In this document: in pieces, positions 1 to 10,099 of the stretch
Layout: every line of letters starts with the position of its first letter
How positions within the stretch are numbered: the first letter of the stretch is position 1
Origin: Alphaproteobacteria bacterium
Lineage (GTDB): Bacteria; Pseudomonadota; Alphaproteobacteria; Rhizobiales; BM303
Direction of reading: 5' to 3'
Assembly (NCBI GenBank): GCA_024275895.1
Contig: JAJRYE010000106.1
Span: 18,815-82,814 of the forward strand
Length of the DNA stretch: 64,000 bases
Made by a program: the position numbers and the translations under genes
The notes under the pieces: model-generated
What the model was told of the DNA's origin: nothing
Seen by the model: the letters and a program-made list of their open reading frames with translations, nothing else
Databases searched by the model: none

Positions 1-1
1 T

Positions 2-1720
2 GCTATCAAGCGCCTGATCGGCCGCCCTTTCGATGATCCCACCACAAAAAAAGACATTGAGATGGTGCCCTACAAGATTATCAAGGCGGATAACGGCGAT
101 GCCTGGGTGGAAAGCCGTGGCGAGAAATATTCACCCTCGCAGATTTCGGCCTTTATCCTGCAAAAGATGAAAGAAACGGCGGAAGATTTCCTCGGTGGCA
201 AGGTCTCCCAGGCGGTGATTACGGTTCCGGCCTATTTCAACGACGCCCAGCGCCAGGCCACCAAGGATGCCGGCAAGATCGCCGGGCTGGAAGTGCTGCG
301 CATTATCAATGAGCCGACAGCGGCGGCTCTGGCCTACGGTCTTGATAAGAAGGACGGCCAGACGATTGCCGTGTTTGACCTTGGCGGCGGCACATTCGAC
401 ATTTCGGTTCTTGAAATCGGCGACGGGGTCTTTGAGGTCAAATCCACCAATGGTGACACCTTCCTTGGCGGTGAGGACTTCGATATGCGGCTGGTGGAAT
501 ATCTGGCCGACGAGTTCAAGAAGGATCAGGGCATTGATCTGCGCAATGACCGCATGGCGCTGCAACGCCTCAAGGAGGCGGCGGAAAAAGCCAAGATCGA
601 GCTGTCCTCTTCAGCCCAGACCGAGATCAACCTGCCCTTTATCACGGCGGACCAGTCCGGCCCGAAGCATCTGACCCTGAAGCTGACCCGCGCCAAGCTG
701 GAGCAGCTGGTCTCGGATCTGATCGAACGGACCATCGACCCGTGCAAAAAGGCGCTGAAGGACGCGGGTCTGAACGCCAGCGAGATCGACGAGGTCGTTC
801 TGGTGGGCGGCATGACCCGGATGCCGAAAATCCGCGAAGTGGTAAAAAACTTCTTTGGCAAAGAGCCCAATATGAGCGTCAACCCGGATGAGGTCGTTGC
901 CATGGGCGCGGCGATTCAGGCCGGTGTGCTGCAAGGCGATGTCAAGGATGTTCTGCTGCTCGATGTCACCCCACTTTCGCTGGGTATCGAGACTTTGGGC
1001 GGCGTCTTTACGCGGCTGATTGACCGCAACACCACTATTCCGACCAAGAAATCGCAGGTGTTTTCGACCGCCGAGGACAATCAGAGCGCGGTAACCATCC
1101 GGGTGTTCCAGGGTGAGCGCGAGATGGCGACGGACAACAAGATGCTGGGCCAGTTCGATCTGGTCGGCATTCCGCCCGCGCCGCGCGGCATCCCCCAGAT
1201 CGAGGTGACGTTTGACATTGACGCCAACGGCATTGTCAATGTCTCCGCCAAGGACAAGGCGACGGGCAAGGAGCAGTCGATTCGCATTCAGGCCAGCGGC
1301 GGGCTGTCCGATGCCGATATTGACAAAATGGTCAATGATGCCGAGGCGCATGCCGAGGAAGACAAGAAGCGTCGCGAGAGCGTTGAGGTTCGCAATCATG
1401 CCGAAGCTCTGGTCCACTCCACCGAAAAGACCCTTGGCGAGTTTGGCGACAAGGTGTCCGGGGCCGACAAGAGCACGGTCGAGACCGCCATTGCGGATTT
1501 GAAAACCGCGCTTGAGGGCGAGGATATCGACACCATCAAGGCCAGGGCTGAAGCCCTCTCCCAGGCCTCCATGAAACTTGGCGAAGCCATGTATCAGGCC
1601 CAGGCCGCTGAGGGTGCAGGCGGGCAAGCCGAGGCCGGGTAGCAGGCTGAATCCTCATCTGACGACGATGTGGTTGACGCTGATTTTGAGGAAGTCAAGG
1701 ACGACAAGAAATCCTCTTAA
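2..1720 (+). CDS. dnaK: Chaperone DnaK (5' end outside window); in-frame TAG at 1640-1642, frame continues to TAA at 1718-1720
   Basis: Hsp70 motifs ([40 protein letters not shown]); codons after the TAG read [25 protein letters not shown], a typical DnaK C-terminus. Confidence 0.95.
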
Positions 1721-1756
1721 AAGCCAAGTGCGCCCATGATCAACGATACCCCCCAT

Positions 1757-1783
1757 ATCCCCCATCCGGACCGGATGGGGGAT
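1757..1783. repeat. Perfect 13-bp inverted repeat (ATCCCCCATCCGG-A-CCGGATGGGGGAT) between dnaK and dnaJ
   Basis: Direct reading; candidate intra-operonic hairpin. Confidence 0.8.
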
Positions 1784-1832
1784 TTCGCTTATCTGTTACG
1801 CCAAGACCACCTGACCCGAGGCATATAAGCCC

Positions 1833-2966
1833 ATGCAAAAACGCTGTTTTTATGAGATATTGAGCGTTTCACGCTCCGCGGACGGCTCGGAAATAAAATC
1901 GGCCTTCCGCCGGCTGGCCAAGGAATGCCACCCCGACCGCAATCATGGCGATGCGGCGGCGGAAGCCAAGTTCAAGGAAATCGGCGAGGCCTACGAGGTT
2001 TTGAAAGACCCGGAAAAACGCGCCGCCTATGATCAGTACGGCCACGCCGCGTTTGAAAATGGCGGCAGCGGTCACGGGGCCGGTTTCGGCAATGATTTTT
2101 CCTCCTCCATGTCGGACATCTTTGACGATCTGTTTGGCGAGTTTGTCGGCGGCGGGCGCCGCGGCACGCGCCATGCCGAGCGCGGCTCGGATTTGCGTTT
2201 TAATCTTGATATCACGCTTGATGACGCCTTTTTCGGAAAGACGGCCAAGATTGAGGTGCCCTCTTCGGTGGCCTGCGAGCCCTGCGGCGGCTCCGGCGCC
2301 AAAGCGGGCACGGCGCCCACCGCCTGCCCTTCCTGCCACGGCCGCGGCAAGGTGCGGGCCTCGCAGGGATTTTTCACCATTGAACGCACCTGCCCTTCCT
2401 GCCACGGTTCGGGCCAGATTATCCAGGAACCATGCGAGAATTGCCATGGTCATGGCCGGGTGATGTCGGAGCGCACATTAAGCGTCAACATTCCCAAAGG
2501 CGTTGAAGACGGCACCCGCATCCGTCTGGCCGGTGAGGGCGAGGCGGGGCTGCGCGGCGGCCCACCGGGTGATCTTTATATTTTCCTCTCCATTGAGCCG
2601 CATGAGTTTTTCCAGCGCGACGGGGCCGATCTGTTCTGTTCAGTACCGCTTGCCATGACAACGGCAGCTCTGGGCGGTGAATTTGAAGCCCCCACCATCG
2701 GCGGCGGCCGCACAAGGGTCAAGGTGCCCGAAGGCACCCAGAACGGAAAACAGTTTCGTTTGAAAGGCAAGGGCATGCCGGTGCTGCGCTCGCGTCAGCT
2801 GGGCGATATGTATATTCAGGTCAGTGTCGAGACCCCGGTCAAGCTCTCGCGGCAGCAAAAAAAGCTCATGCAGGAATTTGAAAGACTGGGATCGGAAAAG
2901 AACAATCCGCAATCCTCCGGTTTCTTCAGCAGGGTCAAGGAGTTCTTTGAGGGCATTGGCGATTGA
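1833..2966 (+). CDS. dnaJ: Chaperone DnaJ
   Basis: J-domain with HPD, G/F region, four CxxCxGxG-type zinc motifs; downstream of dnaK. Confidence 0.97.
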   Translation: MQKRCFYEILSVSRSADGSEIKSAFRRLAKECHPDRNHGDAAAEAKFKEIGEAYEVLKDPEKRAAYDQYGHAAFENGGSGHGAGFGNDFSSSMSDIFDDLFGEFVGGGRRGTRHAERGSDLRFNLDITLDDAFFGKTAKIEVPSSVACEPCGGSGAKAGTAPTACPSCHGRGKVRASQGFFTIERTCPSCHGSGQIIQEPCENCHGHGRVMSERTLSVNIPKGVEDGTRIRLAGEGEAGLRGGPPGDLYIFLSIEPHEFFQRDGADLFCSVPLAMTTAALGGEFEAPTIGGGRTRVKVPEGTQNGKQFRLKGKGMPVLRSRQLGDMYIQVSVETPVKLSRQQKKLMQEFERLGSEKNNPQSSGFFSRVKEFFEGIGD

Positions 2967-2986
2967 CCGTTGATCAGGGGGGCAAG

Positions 2987-3283
2987 ATGGCCAAGGGATA
3001 CTGGATCGGGCATGTCGATGTTTATGACGAGGATGCCTATTTGAAATATATTGCCGCCAATGCAGCTGCTTTTGCCAAATACGGCGCCCGGTTTCTCATC
3101 CGCGGCGGCGAGTTTGAGTGTGTTGAAGGCAAAACCCGCGCCCGCAACGTTGTGATCGAGTTTGCCTCCCTTGAAGCGGCGCGGGCATGCTATCATTCTC
3201 CCGAATATAAAAACGCTATCGCCTTTCGCGGCGGCGGCGTTGCCGAGGCCGATCTGGTGATTATTGAAGGTTATGAGGGGTAA
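2987..3283 (+). CDS. DUF1330 family protein
   Basis: MAKGYWIGHVDVYDEDAYLKYIAANAAAFAKYGARFLIRGG pattern; start refined to 2987. Confidence 0.85.
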   Translation: MAKGYWIGHVDVYDEDAYLKYIAANAAAFAKYGARFLIRGGEFECVEGKTRARNVVIEFASLEAARACYHSPEYKNAIAFRGGGVAEADLVIIEGYEG

Positions 3284-3289
3284 AGGCTT

Positions 3290-4099
3290 ATGGGCGATAT
3301 GAAACTGGCCGTTATGGGCGCCAGCGGGCGTATGGGGCGGACCCTCACCCGGCTGGTGCATGAGATGGAGGGCTGCGTTGTTGCTGGCGGCACCGAAGCG
3401 CCGGGCTCGGAATTTATCGGCGCTGATCTGGGCGAGCTGGCCGGGATCGGCAAGCTGGGCATTGCCGTCACCGATGACCCGATCGATCTGTTTGTCAAAA
3501 TTGACGGGGTTCTTGATTTCACATCACCAATGGCTAGCCTTGAATTTGCCGCCCTTTCGGCTCAGGCGCGCATCGTGCATGTCATCGGCACCACCGGTTT
3601 TACACCGGAGCAGGAGGCCGCCCTTGAGCCGGCCTCGCGCCACTGCGTCATCATCAGGGAAGGCAATATGAGCCTCGGGGTCAATCTGCTCACCGCGCTG
3701 ACGAAAAAGGTGGCGGCGGCTCTGGATGATGATTTTGACATTGAAATTCTTGAAATGCACCACAAACATAAAGTCGATGCCCCTTCGGGCACCGCCCTGA
3801 TGCTGGGGCGGGCGGCGGCAGATGGCCGCCATGTCGAGCTTGAGCATCACGGCGTTTTTGCCCGTGAGGGCCAGACCGGGGCACGCCGGCGCGGTGACAT
3901 CGGCTTTGCCGCCCTGCGCGGTGGCTCGGTTGTCGGCGATCACAGCGTGATTTTTGCCGGGGAGGGCGAGATGATCACCTTGTCGCATCAGGCGCTTGAC
4001 CGCGCCATCTTCGCCCGCGGCGCAATAAAAGCGGCGCTCTGGGGACGCGGGAAGGATACCGGCATTTATTCCATGGCGGATGTTCTGGGGCTTTCCTGA
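3290..4099 (+). CDS. dapB: 4-hydroxy-tetrahydrodipicolinate reductase
   Basis: [14 protein letters not shown]-terminus, [15 protein letters not shown] motif. Confidence 0.96.
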   Translation: MGDMKLAVMGASGRMGRTLTRLVHEMEGCVVAGGTEAPGSEFIGADLGELAGIGKLGIAVTDDPIDLFVKIDGVLDFTSPMASLEFAALSAQARIVHVIGTTGFTPEQEAALEPASRHCVIIREGNMSLGVNLLTALTKKVAAALDDDFDIEILEMHHKHKVDAPSGTALMLGRAAADGRHVELEHHGVFAREGQTGARRRGDIGFAALRGGSVVGDHSVIFAGEGEMITLSHQALDRAIFARGAIKAALWGRGKDTGIYSMADVLGLS

Positions 4100-4182
4100 A
4101 AGGCGCGGAAGAATCGGCTGACAGAAGAATTTGAACGCGCTAGAAGATGCGTATGATTGCAAGATAGCAGGAACGGTTGCAT

Positions 4183-4812
4183 ATGAGTCATATATTGACC
4201 CTTGTCCGCCACGGACAAAGCGAATGGAACGCCAAAAACCTCTTTACCGGCTGGAAAGACGTTGATCTGACGGAAAAAGGGGTGGAAGAGGCGCGCCAGG
4301 CCGGACGGCTTTTAAAGGCACAGGGCATCAAATATGATATCGCCTATACCAGTGCGCTGATCCGGGCGCAAAGAACCCTTGATCTGATGCTGAAGGAAAT
4401 CGGCCAGCCGGATCTGGAGATTATCCGCGATCAGGCCCTGAACGAGCGCGATTACGGCGATCTTATCGGTATGAACAAGGATGATGCGCGCAAGGAATTC
4501 GGCGAGGAGCAGGTCCATATCTGGCGCCGTTCCTATGACACCCCGCCGCCGGGCGGCGAGAGCCTGAAGATGACCGCCGCGCGGGTTTTACCCTATTTTG
4601 AAAAACATATTCTGCCACGGGTGAGTGCGGGCGAAAATGTGCTGGTTTCAGCCCATGGCAACTCCCTGCGCGCCGTGGTGATGGAACTGGACGCGCTTAC
4701 ACCCGAGCAGACCCTGCAGCTTAATCTGGCAACCGGCGTGCCGATCATCTACACCATCGGGGAAGACGGCAGGCCAACCGCGAAAAAGACACTCGAGCTT
4801 TCAGCGGCTTAA
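4183..4812 (+). CDS. gpmA: 2,3-bisphosphoglycerate-dependent phosphoglycerate mutase
   Basis: [29 protein letters not shown]. Confidence 0.96.
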   Translation: MSHILTLVRHGQSEWNAKNLFTGWKDVDLTEKGVEEARQAGRLLKAQGIKYDIAYTSALIRAQRTLDLMLKEIGQPDLEIIRDQALNERDYGDLIGMNKDDARKEFGEEQVHIWRRSYDTPPPGGESLKMTAARVLPYFEKHILPRVSAGENVLVSAHGNSLRAVVMELDALTPEQTLQLNLATGVPIIYTIGEDGRPTAKKTLELSAA

Positions 4813-5364
4813 AAACTCTTCCGCCTTGAAAAGGGCAAGAAACGGGATATTCGCATCGGCGAAGGTGTCGCTTGCACCTTCTTGGCGGTCCACCAGCGTG
4901 AGGACCAGAACCACCTCGCCGCCTTCTTCACGCACAAGCTCAACCGCCTTTAGGGCCGAGCCGCCGGTTGTCGTGACATCTTCAACTATGCAGATGCGCT
5001 TGCCGGCAAGGCTCTTGCCCTCGGCCAGACCTTCAATCCGCTTTTGCGCCCCGTGGCCCTTCACCTGTTTGCGGACAAAAAAGGCGCGCAGCGGCTGGCC
5101 GCGCCGGAAGCTTTCGGGGGCGGTAAAAGAGACTATGGGAACCGCCCCCATCTCCAGCCCGCCGATCATCTCGGCCCCCTTGTCCTCAAGCGCCTTGCAA
5201 ACCAGTCCGGCCAGCAAGGCGCTTCCTTCCGGGTCCATCATGGTGGGTTTCATGTTGAAATAAAAATCGGATGTCCGTCCCGAAGCGAGGGTGATCTCCA
5301 CCCCCTCGCCAAAGGATTTTTCAGCGATAATCTCTTTCAGACGCTCTGCGGAATCCTGTGTCAT
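4801..5364 (-). CDS. pyrE: Orotate phosphoribosyltransferase
   Basis: PRPP-binding motif [19 protein letters not shown]; 3' end overlaps gpmA by 12 bp. Confidence 0.93.
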   Translation of the reverse strand: MTQDSAERLKEIIAEKSFGEGVEITLASGRTSDFYFNMKPTMMDPEGSALLAGLVCKALEDKGAEMIGGLEMGAVPIVSFTAPESFRRGQPLRAFFVRKQVKGHGAQKRIEGLAEGKSLAGKRICIVEDVTTTGGSALKAVELVREEGGEVVLVLTLVDRQEGASDTFADANIPFLALFKAEEFLSR

Positions 5365-5385
5365 GGTGATATGTTCCCTTGAGTA

Positions 5386-8226
5386 TTAATGCGCCTCGTC
5401 CCAATTATCCGCCGCTCTTGCGTCCACCTTGAGCGGCACGGAGAGGGAGAGGACGGGTTGGCAGGCTTTTTCCATGATATCAACGGCGGTTTTGATGGTG
5501 GCTTCAACCTGCCCCTCCGGCGCTTCAAAGATCAGCTCGTCATGCACCTGAAGCAGCATTCTGGCGTTTAAATCCGCCTTTGCCAGCGCCGCTTCCATGC
5601 GGATCATGGCGCGGCGCAGGATATCGGCGGCGGTACCCTGAATGGGGGCATTGATGGCGGCGCGTTCCATGAAGGCGCGCTGCTGCTGGTTTGTGGAATT
5701 GATCTGCGGGTAATGGCAGCGGCGGCCAAAGGCGGTGGAGACATAGCCCTTCGCCCGCGCTTCTTCCTTGGTGGCTTCCATATAATCACGAATACCGGGG
5801 AAGCGCTCGAAATACATTTTGATGTAGTCCGCCGCCTCGCCTCTTGAGATGCCGAGCTGGCGCGCCAGACCAAAAGCGGAAATGCCGTAGATTATGCCGA
5901 AATTGATCGCCTTGGCACGGCGGCGCACCTCAGGCGCCATATTTTCAATCGGCACATTGAACATCTCAGAGGCCGTCATGGCATGAATATCGAGCCCGTC
6001 GGCAAAGGCCTGCTTGAGCGCGTCAATATCTGCAATATGCGCCAGCACGCGCAGCTCGATCTGGCTGTAATCGGCCGAGATCAGCTTGAAGCCTTTTGGC
6101 GCAACAAAAGCGCGGCGGATGCGGCGGCCCTCTGATGTGCGCACCGGAATATTCTGCAAATTGGGCTCGGACGAGGCCAGCCTGCCGGTGGTTGTGGCGG
6201 CCATGGAATAGGAGGTGTGAACCCGCCCGGTCCCGAGGTTGATAAAACCGGGCAGGGCGTCGGTATAGGTGCTTTTGAGCTTGGCGAGACTACGCCAGTC
6301 GAGGATGCGGGCCGCCAGTTCATTGCCTTCCCCGGCCAGATCGTCAAGCACGGCGGCATTGGTGGACCAGGCGCCGGTCTTGGTCTTTTTGCCCCCTTTA
6401 AGATCCATCTTGCCAAACAGGATTTCTCCCAGCTGGGCCGGGGAGGCGATATTAAAACGCTCACCGGCAATTTGATAAATCTCCGCCTCAAGCGCGGCCA
6501 TTTTTTGGGCAAACTCACCCGAAAGGCGCGAAAGTTCCTCCCGGTCAACCTTAATCCCGGCCCGTTCCATGCGAGTCAGAACGGGGACAAGCGGCCGCTC
6601 AAGGGTCTCGTAAACGCTCGTCAGACCCTCCGCCGCCAGACGTGGCTTGAGAACCCGCCACAGACGGCAGGTGACATCGGCGTCTTCAGAGGCGTATTCC
6701 GCCGCCCGGGCGATGGGGACCTTGTCGAAAGTGATCCGGCCTTTTCCCGTTCCCGCCACCTGTTTGAAGGCAATGGGCTCATGGTTCAGATGGCGTCTTG
6801 AGAGCTCATCCATGCCATGGCCGCCGCGCCCCGAATCGAGCGCATAGGAGAGCAGCATGGTATCGTCAATGGGTGCAATCTCAATGCCATAACGCGCCAG
6901 CAGTAAAGCGTCATATTTCAAATTCTGGCCGATTTTCAGTACACTTGGGTCTTCCAGCAGCGGTTTGATCAGGTCAAGCGCGGCATCAAGCGGCATCTGC
7001 TCAAGATCATCGCCGCCCAGATCGAGCCCTTCGGGCCTGTGGCCAAGCGGAATATAGCACGCCTTGCCCGGCGCAAGGCTTAGGGAAACCCCCACCAGAT
7101 CGGCCTGCATGGCGTCCAGAGAGGTGGTTTCGGTATCAATGGCGATGTGGCCCTGCTCGCGTGCCGCGCCGATCCAGCCGGCGAGCGCCTCGCCATCACG
7201 CAGGATTTGATAATTTTCACGGGTAATTTTATTCCGGCGCGCCTCGGCAGCTCGTGTCGCCGCCAGACGGGCCGGACCGGACATTTGCCCGTTTTCATCT
7301 GTTTCGGCCTGCGGGATTTGCGCATCCAGCGCCGCGCTGATGCGGCTGGTCAGGCGGGTAAATTCCATCTTCGAGAGAAATTTGAGCAAATCTACCGCGT
7401 CAGGTTCATGCACCGCAAAATCGCTCAACGGTTCAGGAACCGGAGCCTCGGTTTCAAGGCGCACCAGATCGCGCGACATGCGGGCCTGATCGGCATAATT
7501 GATCAGGTTTTCGCGCCGTTTGGGCTGTTTGATCTCGCCGGCGCGTTCAAGCAGCGTATCAAGATCGCCATATTCGTTGATAAGAAGCGCCGCCGTTTTC
7601 ACTCCGATACCCGGCACCCCCGGCACATTGTCGGAGGCATCGCCGGCCAGCGCTTGCACATCGACAACCTTTTCCGGGCCAACGCCGAAGAAAGCTTCAA
7701 CTTCCGGGGTTCCGATGCGGCGGTTTTTCATCGTATCAAGCATGTTGATGCGGTCCGAGACCAGTTGCATCAGATCCTTGTCCGATGAAACGATTGTAAC
7801 CTTTGCGCCTTGTTCCGCGGCGCGGCGCGCATAGGTGGCGATCAGGTCATCGGCCTCAAAACCGTCCAGCTCGATAGCCGGCACATGAAAAGCGCGCACC
7901 GCATCGCGGATAATGGCGAACTGGGGTACAAGGTCCTCGGGCGGCGGCGGCCGGTTGGCCTTGTATTGCGGGTAGATAGCGTTGCGGAAGGTTTTGCCCC
8001 TGGCATCGAAGATAACCGCAAAATGCGAGGGCTTGTCGCCTTGTCTTGTGTCCTCAAGCAGTTTCCACAACATCTGGCAAAAGCCGTGCACCGCCCCTGT
8101 CGGCGTCCCATCGGAACGGCTCAGGGGTGGCAGGGCATGATAGGCGCGGAAAATATAGCCCGATCCGTCAATCAGATAGAGGTGATCTCCCGGCGCAAGG
8201 GCCCGGGACTGGGGAAGATCGCTCAT
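5386..8226 (-). CDS. polA: DNA polymerase I
   Basis: 5'-3' exo, 3'-5' exo (IAIDTETTSLDAMQADLVG) and polymerase motifs (SADYSQIELRVLAHIA, QVHDELIFE). Confidence 0.98.
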   Translation of the reverse strand: MSDLPQSRALAPGDHLYLIDGSGYIFRAYHALPPLSRSDGTPTGAVHGFCQMLWKLLEDTRQGDKPSHFAVIFDARGKTFRNAIYPQYKANRPPPPEDLVPQFAIIRDAVRAFHVPAIELDGFEADDLIATYARRAAEQGAKVTIVSSDKDLMQLVSDRINMLDTMKNRRIGTPEVEAFFGVGPEKVVDVQALAGDASDNVPGVPGIGVKTAALLINEYGDLDTLLERAGEIKQPKRRENLINYADQARMSRDLVRLETEAPVPEPLSDFAVHEPDAVDLLKFLSKMEFTRLTSRISAALDAQIPQAETDENGQMSGPARLAATRAAEARRNKITRENYQILRDGEALAGWIGAAREQGHIAIDTETTSLDAMQADLVGVSLSLAPGKACYIPLGHRPEGLDLGGDDLEQMPLDAALDLIKPLLEDPSVLKIGQNLKYDALLLARYGIEIAPIDDTMLLSYALDSGRGGHGMDELSRRHLNHEPIAFKQVAGTGKGRITFDKVPIARAAEYASEDADVTCRLWRVLKPRLAAEGLTSVYETLERPLVPVLTRMERAGIKVDREELSRLSGEFAQKMAALEAEIYQIAGERFNIASPAQLGEILFGKMDLKGGKKTKTGAWSTNAAVLDDLAGEGNELAARILDWRSLAKLKSTYTDALPGFINLGTGRVHTSYSMAATTTGRLASSEPNLQNIPVRTSEGRRIRRAFVAPKGFKLISADYSQIELRVLAHIADIDALKQAFADGLDIHAMTASEMFNVPIENMAPEVRRRAKAINFGIIYGISAFGLARQLGISRGEAADYIKMYFERFPGIRDYMEATKEEARAKGYVSTAFGRRCHYPQINSTNQQQRAFMERAAINAPIQGTAADILRRAMIRMEAALAKADLNARMLLQVHDELIFEAPEGQVEATIKTAVDIMEKACQPVLSLSVPLKVDARAADNWDEAH

Positions 8227-8259
8227 ATCCGTGCCGGCATTTTTCAGGTCCTTGATTTA

Positions 8260-8913
8260 TCAGGCACTTTTATCAACATTGCCGCCAGGCGGCGTTTCGG
8301 GCTGCGCCGGGGCGGCGTTTTCAGCTTCGGACTCAGGCGCGGGCCTTGCGGTCTTGGGACCGCCCTTGGCCACACCCACCATGGCGGGGCGCAGCACCCT
8401 CTCGTCAATCATATAGCCCGGTTGCACCACCTGCGCCACCGTGCCATTGGGAACATCGTGATTTTGCACCTCGAACATCGCCTGATGCAGATTGGGGTCA
8501 AAGCGCTCATTCAAGGGCTCAATCTTCCTGATATTGTGACGTTCAAAAATATTGAGCATTTCACGCTAGGTCATCTCGACACCCTCGATCAGATTGCGCA
8601 TTGCCTCGCTGGCGCTCTGCTTGATTTCGGGTGTGATTGCCTGAAGCGCCCGGTTCATATTGTCACCGACATTGAGCATCTCGCGGGCAAAATTGCTGAT
8701 GGCGTATTTGCTGGCGTCGCGCCGCTCACGTTCGGAGCGTTTGCGCAAATTTTCCATCTCTGCCACAGAGCGCAGCAAGCGGTCCTTCAGCGCGGCATTG
8801 TCCTCGCGCAGCCGGGTAAGCTCGTCATCGGGAAAGCGCAGCTCGTCCGGGATATCCATCCCCTCGGGAGCAGCGCCCCCGGAATCCTGATTTTCAGTTT
8901 TCTTGTCGCTCAT
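8260..8913 (-). pseudogene. grpE: Nucleotide exchange factor GrpE, interrupted by in-frame TAG (plus-strand 8566-8568)
   Basis: Upstream part ends NLIEGVEMT; same frame resumes [33 protein letters not shown], joining into one GrpE. Confidence 0.9.
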
Positions 8914-8975
8914 TCGCGAACCTCGTTTTCAGTAATGATTTTCAGTTCCCGATATCTGGTCAAACGCATAAAAAA

Positions 8976-10031
8976 TCAAGGGAGAAATCGGCTTATTGTT
9001 TGCGCCGTGTAATCAACCATGGGAACGATGCGGGCATAATTGAGACGTGTCGGGCCGATAATCCCCAGAACACCGATAATCTTGTTCTGGGCATCATGAT
9101 AGGGCGCAGCAATAATTGATGAGCCCGAGAGCGAAAACAGATTGCTTTCCGAACCGATAAAAATGCGCACCCCTTCAGCCTGTTCCGCCAGTTCCAGAAG
9201 CTGGATGAGATCATTTTTCTGTTCAAGGTCGTCAAACAGATTGCGGATACGCTCCAGATCACCAGCCGCGTTCAGATCTTCCAGCAGATTGCCGCGGCCG
9301 CGCACAATCAGGGTTTTTTGCGACTCATCGCCGCCGCCCCATTCCGCCAGCCCCGCCTCAATGATCCGCGTGCTGACTTCATCAAGCTCAGCCCGCACAT
9401 TTTTCATATCGCGTACAAGTTTTTCCCGCGCCTCATTGAGCGAGCAACCCCTTATGCGGGTGTTGAGATAATTTGCCGCCTCGGTCAGGGCCGAAGGCGT
9501 AAATCCGGACGGGATCTCAAGAATGCGATTTTCCACCGAGCCGTCATCCGCCACAATCACGGTCAGCGCCTTGCCCGGCCCCAGCGCGACAAATTCGACA
9601 TGGCTGACGGTTTTATTTGCCTTTGAGGCCAGAACCACCCCGGCGCAATGGCTCAGCCCCGAAAGCATTTCCGTCGCCTTGGTGAGCGCCGCCTCAAAAT
9701 CCATCTCCTCGGCCTTCAGGCGCGCTTCAATGGCGGCGCGCTCATCGCCGCCAAGATCGCCGATCTCCAGCAACCCGTCGACAAACAGGCGCAGGCCCTG
9801 ATCCGTCGGCATTCTTCCGGCGCTGGTATGGGGAGCGTGAATGAGCCCGCGCTGTTCCAACTCGGACATGACATTGCGCACCGAAGCGGGCGAGAGTTTC
9901 ACCGGCAGATTGGCGCTCAAATATTTAGAGCTAACCGGATCGCCGGTAAGAAGATAGCTCTCGACAATCTGGCGAAATATTTCCCGTGAGCGTTCCGAAA
10001 GCTCCGCAATAGCCTGAAAATGTTTGCTCAT
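8976..10031 (-). CDS. hrcA: Heat-inducible transcription repressor HrcA
   Basis: LTGDPVSSKYLSANLPVKLSPASVRNVMSELEQRGLIHAPHTSAGRMPTDQGLRLFVD; adjacent to grpE. Confidence 0.97.
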   Translation of the reverse strand: MSKHFQAIAELSERSREIFRQIVESYLLTGDPVSSKYLSANLPVKLSPASVRNVMSELEQRGLIHAPHTSAGRMPTDQGLRLFVDGLLEIGDLGGDERAAIEARLKAEEMDFEAALTKATEMLSGLSHCAGVVLASKANKTVSHVEFVALGPGKALTVIVADDGSVENRILEIPSGFTPSALTEAANYLNTRIRGCSLNEAREKLVRDMKNVRAELDEVSTRIIEAGLAEWGGGDESQKTLIVRGRGNLLEDLNAAGDLERIRNLFDDLEQKNDLIQLLELAEQAEGVRIFIGSESNLFSLSGSSIIAAPYHDAQNKIIGVLGIIGPTRLNYARIVPMVDYTAQTISRFLP

Positions 10032-10099
10032 AGGCTCAATCTAGTGGCTTTGGGAGCTAAATTGAAGTCTTGTCTTTTGCCCTGCCATATCCCGTGGTT

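Noticed and set aside
611-1627. 338-aa minus-strand ORF antisense to dnaK
   Set aside because: Typical GC-rich antisense shadow of a strongly conserved gene; no recognisable domain.
7810-9012. 400-aa plus-strand ORF across polA/grpE
   Set aside because: Antisense to two clear genes; low-complexity Gly/Arg/His composition typical of shadow ORFs.
10020-10075. Possible CIRCE operator before hrcA (GGCTCAATC...GGGAGCTAA)
   Set aside because: Arms match the TTAGCACTC-N9-GAGTGCTAA consensus poorly; not supportable by eye.
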